Part shown: positions 63,846-64,000 of the stretch, piece by piece
Layout: each line of letters begins with the position of its first letter
Numbering within the stretch: the first letter of the stretch is position 1
Origin: Brevundimonas halotolerans
GTDB taxonomy: Bacteria; Pseudomonadota; Alphaproteobacteria; Caulobacterales; Caulobacteraceae
DNA length: 64,000 bases
NCBI RefSeq assembly: GCF_003730275.1
Contig: NZ_QTTA01000010.1
Location: forward strand, 62,001 to 126,000
Direction: 5' to 3'
Program-made: the position numbers and the translations under genes
Notes under the pieces: model-generated
Databases searched by the model: none
The model's input: only the letters and a program-made list of their open reading frames with translations
Told to the model about the DNA's origin: nothing

Positions 63846-64000
63846 TCAGTGTCTCCGGATCAGGGTGAAGGTCTTCGTCGGCGCGACCAGTTTCGATTTC
63901 AGGATCGCCCTGACGCAGGCCAGAGCCGGGTCGTCCGAGCCTTGGGCTGCCGAAATCAGGCGCGTCCAGCCCTGGTCGTCGGCGCTCTGGATGAAGCCGG
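63846..64000 (-). CDS. C-terminal fragment of an unidentified protein
   Basis: Fifty residues before the stop at 63846-63848 are visible; the rest is outside the window. They include SADDQGWTRLISAAQGSDD and end KLVAPTKTFTLIRRH. The stop lies 1 base before the porin ATG, so it is probably in the same operon. No family can be assigned from this piece. Confidence 0.6.
   Translation of the reverse strand, partial: GFIQSADDQGWTRLISAAQGSDDPALACVRAILKSKLVAPTKTFTLIRRH

Overview
This 64 kb window is high-GC chromosomal DNA from an alphaproteobacterium, most likely Brevundimonas or another member of the Caulobacteraceae. The main evidence is a MipZ division-site ATPase gene beside panC, the rpsF-rpsR-rplI-dnaB-alr-radA-cvpA-purF gene order, two DUF2336 proteins, phasin and CsbD genes, a class II DAHP synthase, and TTG/GTG starts with tightly packed or overlapping genes. 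The taxon is inferred from gene content and order; no rRNA gene is present.

Layout. 1-7.8 kb: a partial EEP-family lipoprotein, a DUF6249/ECF sigma/membrane protein set, panB, a TPR protein with bamB and der (outer-membrane assembly and ribosome biogenesis), and two small envelope proteins. 7.8-16.3 kb, minus strand: rpsF-rpsR-rplI, a terminator, then dnaB-alr-radA-cvpA-purF and an SDR gene. 16.5-19.4 kb: aromatic amino acid genes (class II DAHP synthase, an ACT-less prephenate dehydratase, an aromatic-rich leader ORF, and a chorismate mutase with an extra C-terminal domain). 19.4-24.1 kb: panC, a SPOR lipoprotein, mipZ, a DnaJ-like membrane protein, an FKBP lipoprotein and a SPOR-containing D,D-carboxypeptidase. 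24.2-27 kb is rich in repeats, with two unknown proteins and a phasin. 27-36 kb: clpS-clpA, csbD, a pseudouridine synthase, a degenerate PfpI-like protein, a DUF938 methyltransferase, GTP-type pckG, a ThiO-like oxidase and a TonB-like protein. 36-41 kb: a transglycosylase, two DUF2336 genes flanking an Hpt protein and NAD kinase. 41-47 kb: a class II aldolase, a predicted outer-membrane protein and an RND efflux pair. 47-53.5 kb: cytochrome c, feoA-feoB and an A24 prepilin peptidase, a TetR regulator, tRNA-Thr(UGU), HIT, a holin-like protein and an atypical Nramp-related transporter. 53.5-59.1 kb: fabD-fabG-acpP-fabF-mltG-yicC. After an AT-rich gap, 59.4-64 kb holds a minus-strand operon of an unknown gene, an alginate-export-type porin, a hemerythrin protein, carbonic anhydrase, mobA and hemN, which suggests low-oxygen or molybdoenzyme-dependent metabolism.

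Most genes are housekeeping. The less ordinary parts are the aromatic cluster with its candidate attenuation leader, the Hpt/DUF2336 neighbourhood, intergenic repeat elements (one read through in frame by a coding sequence), the Nramp-related protein without the canonical metal motif, and the PfpI-like protein without its nucleophile. No CRISPR array, insertion sequence, prophage or rRNA operon is visible.
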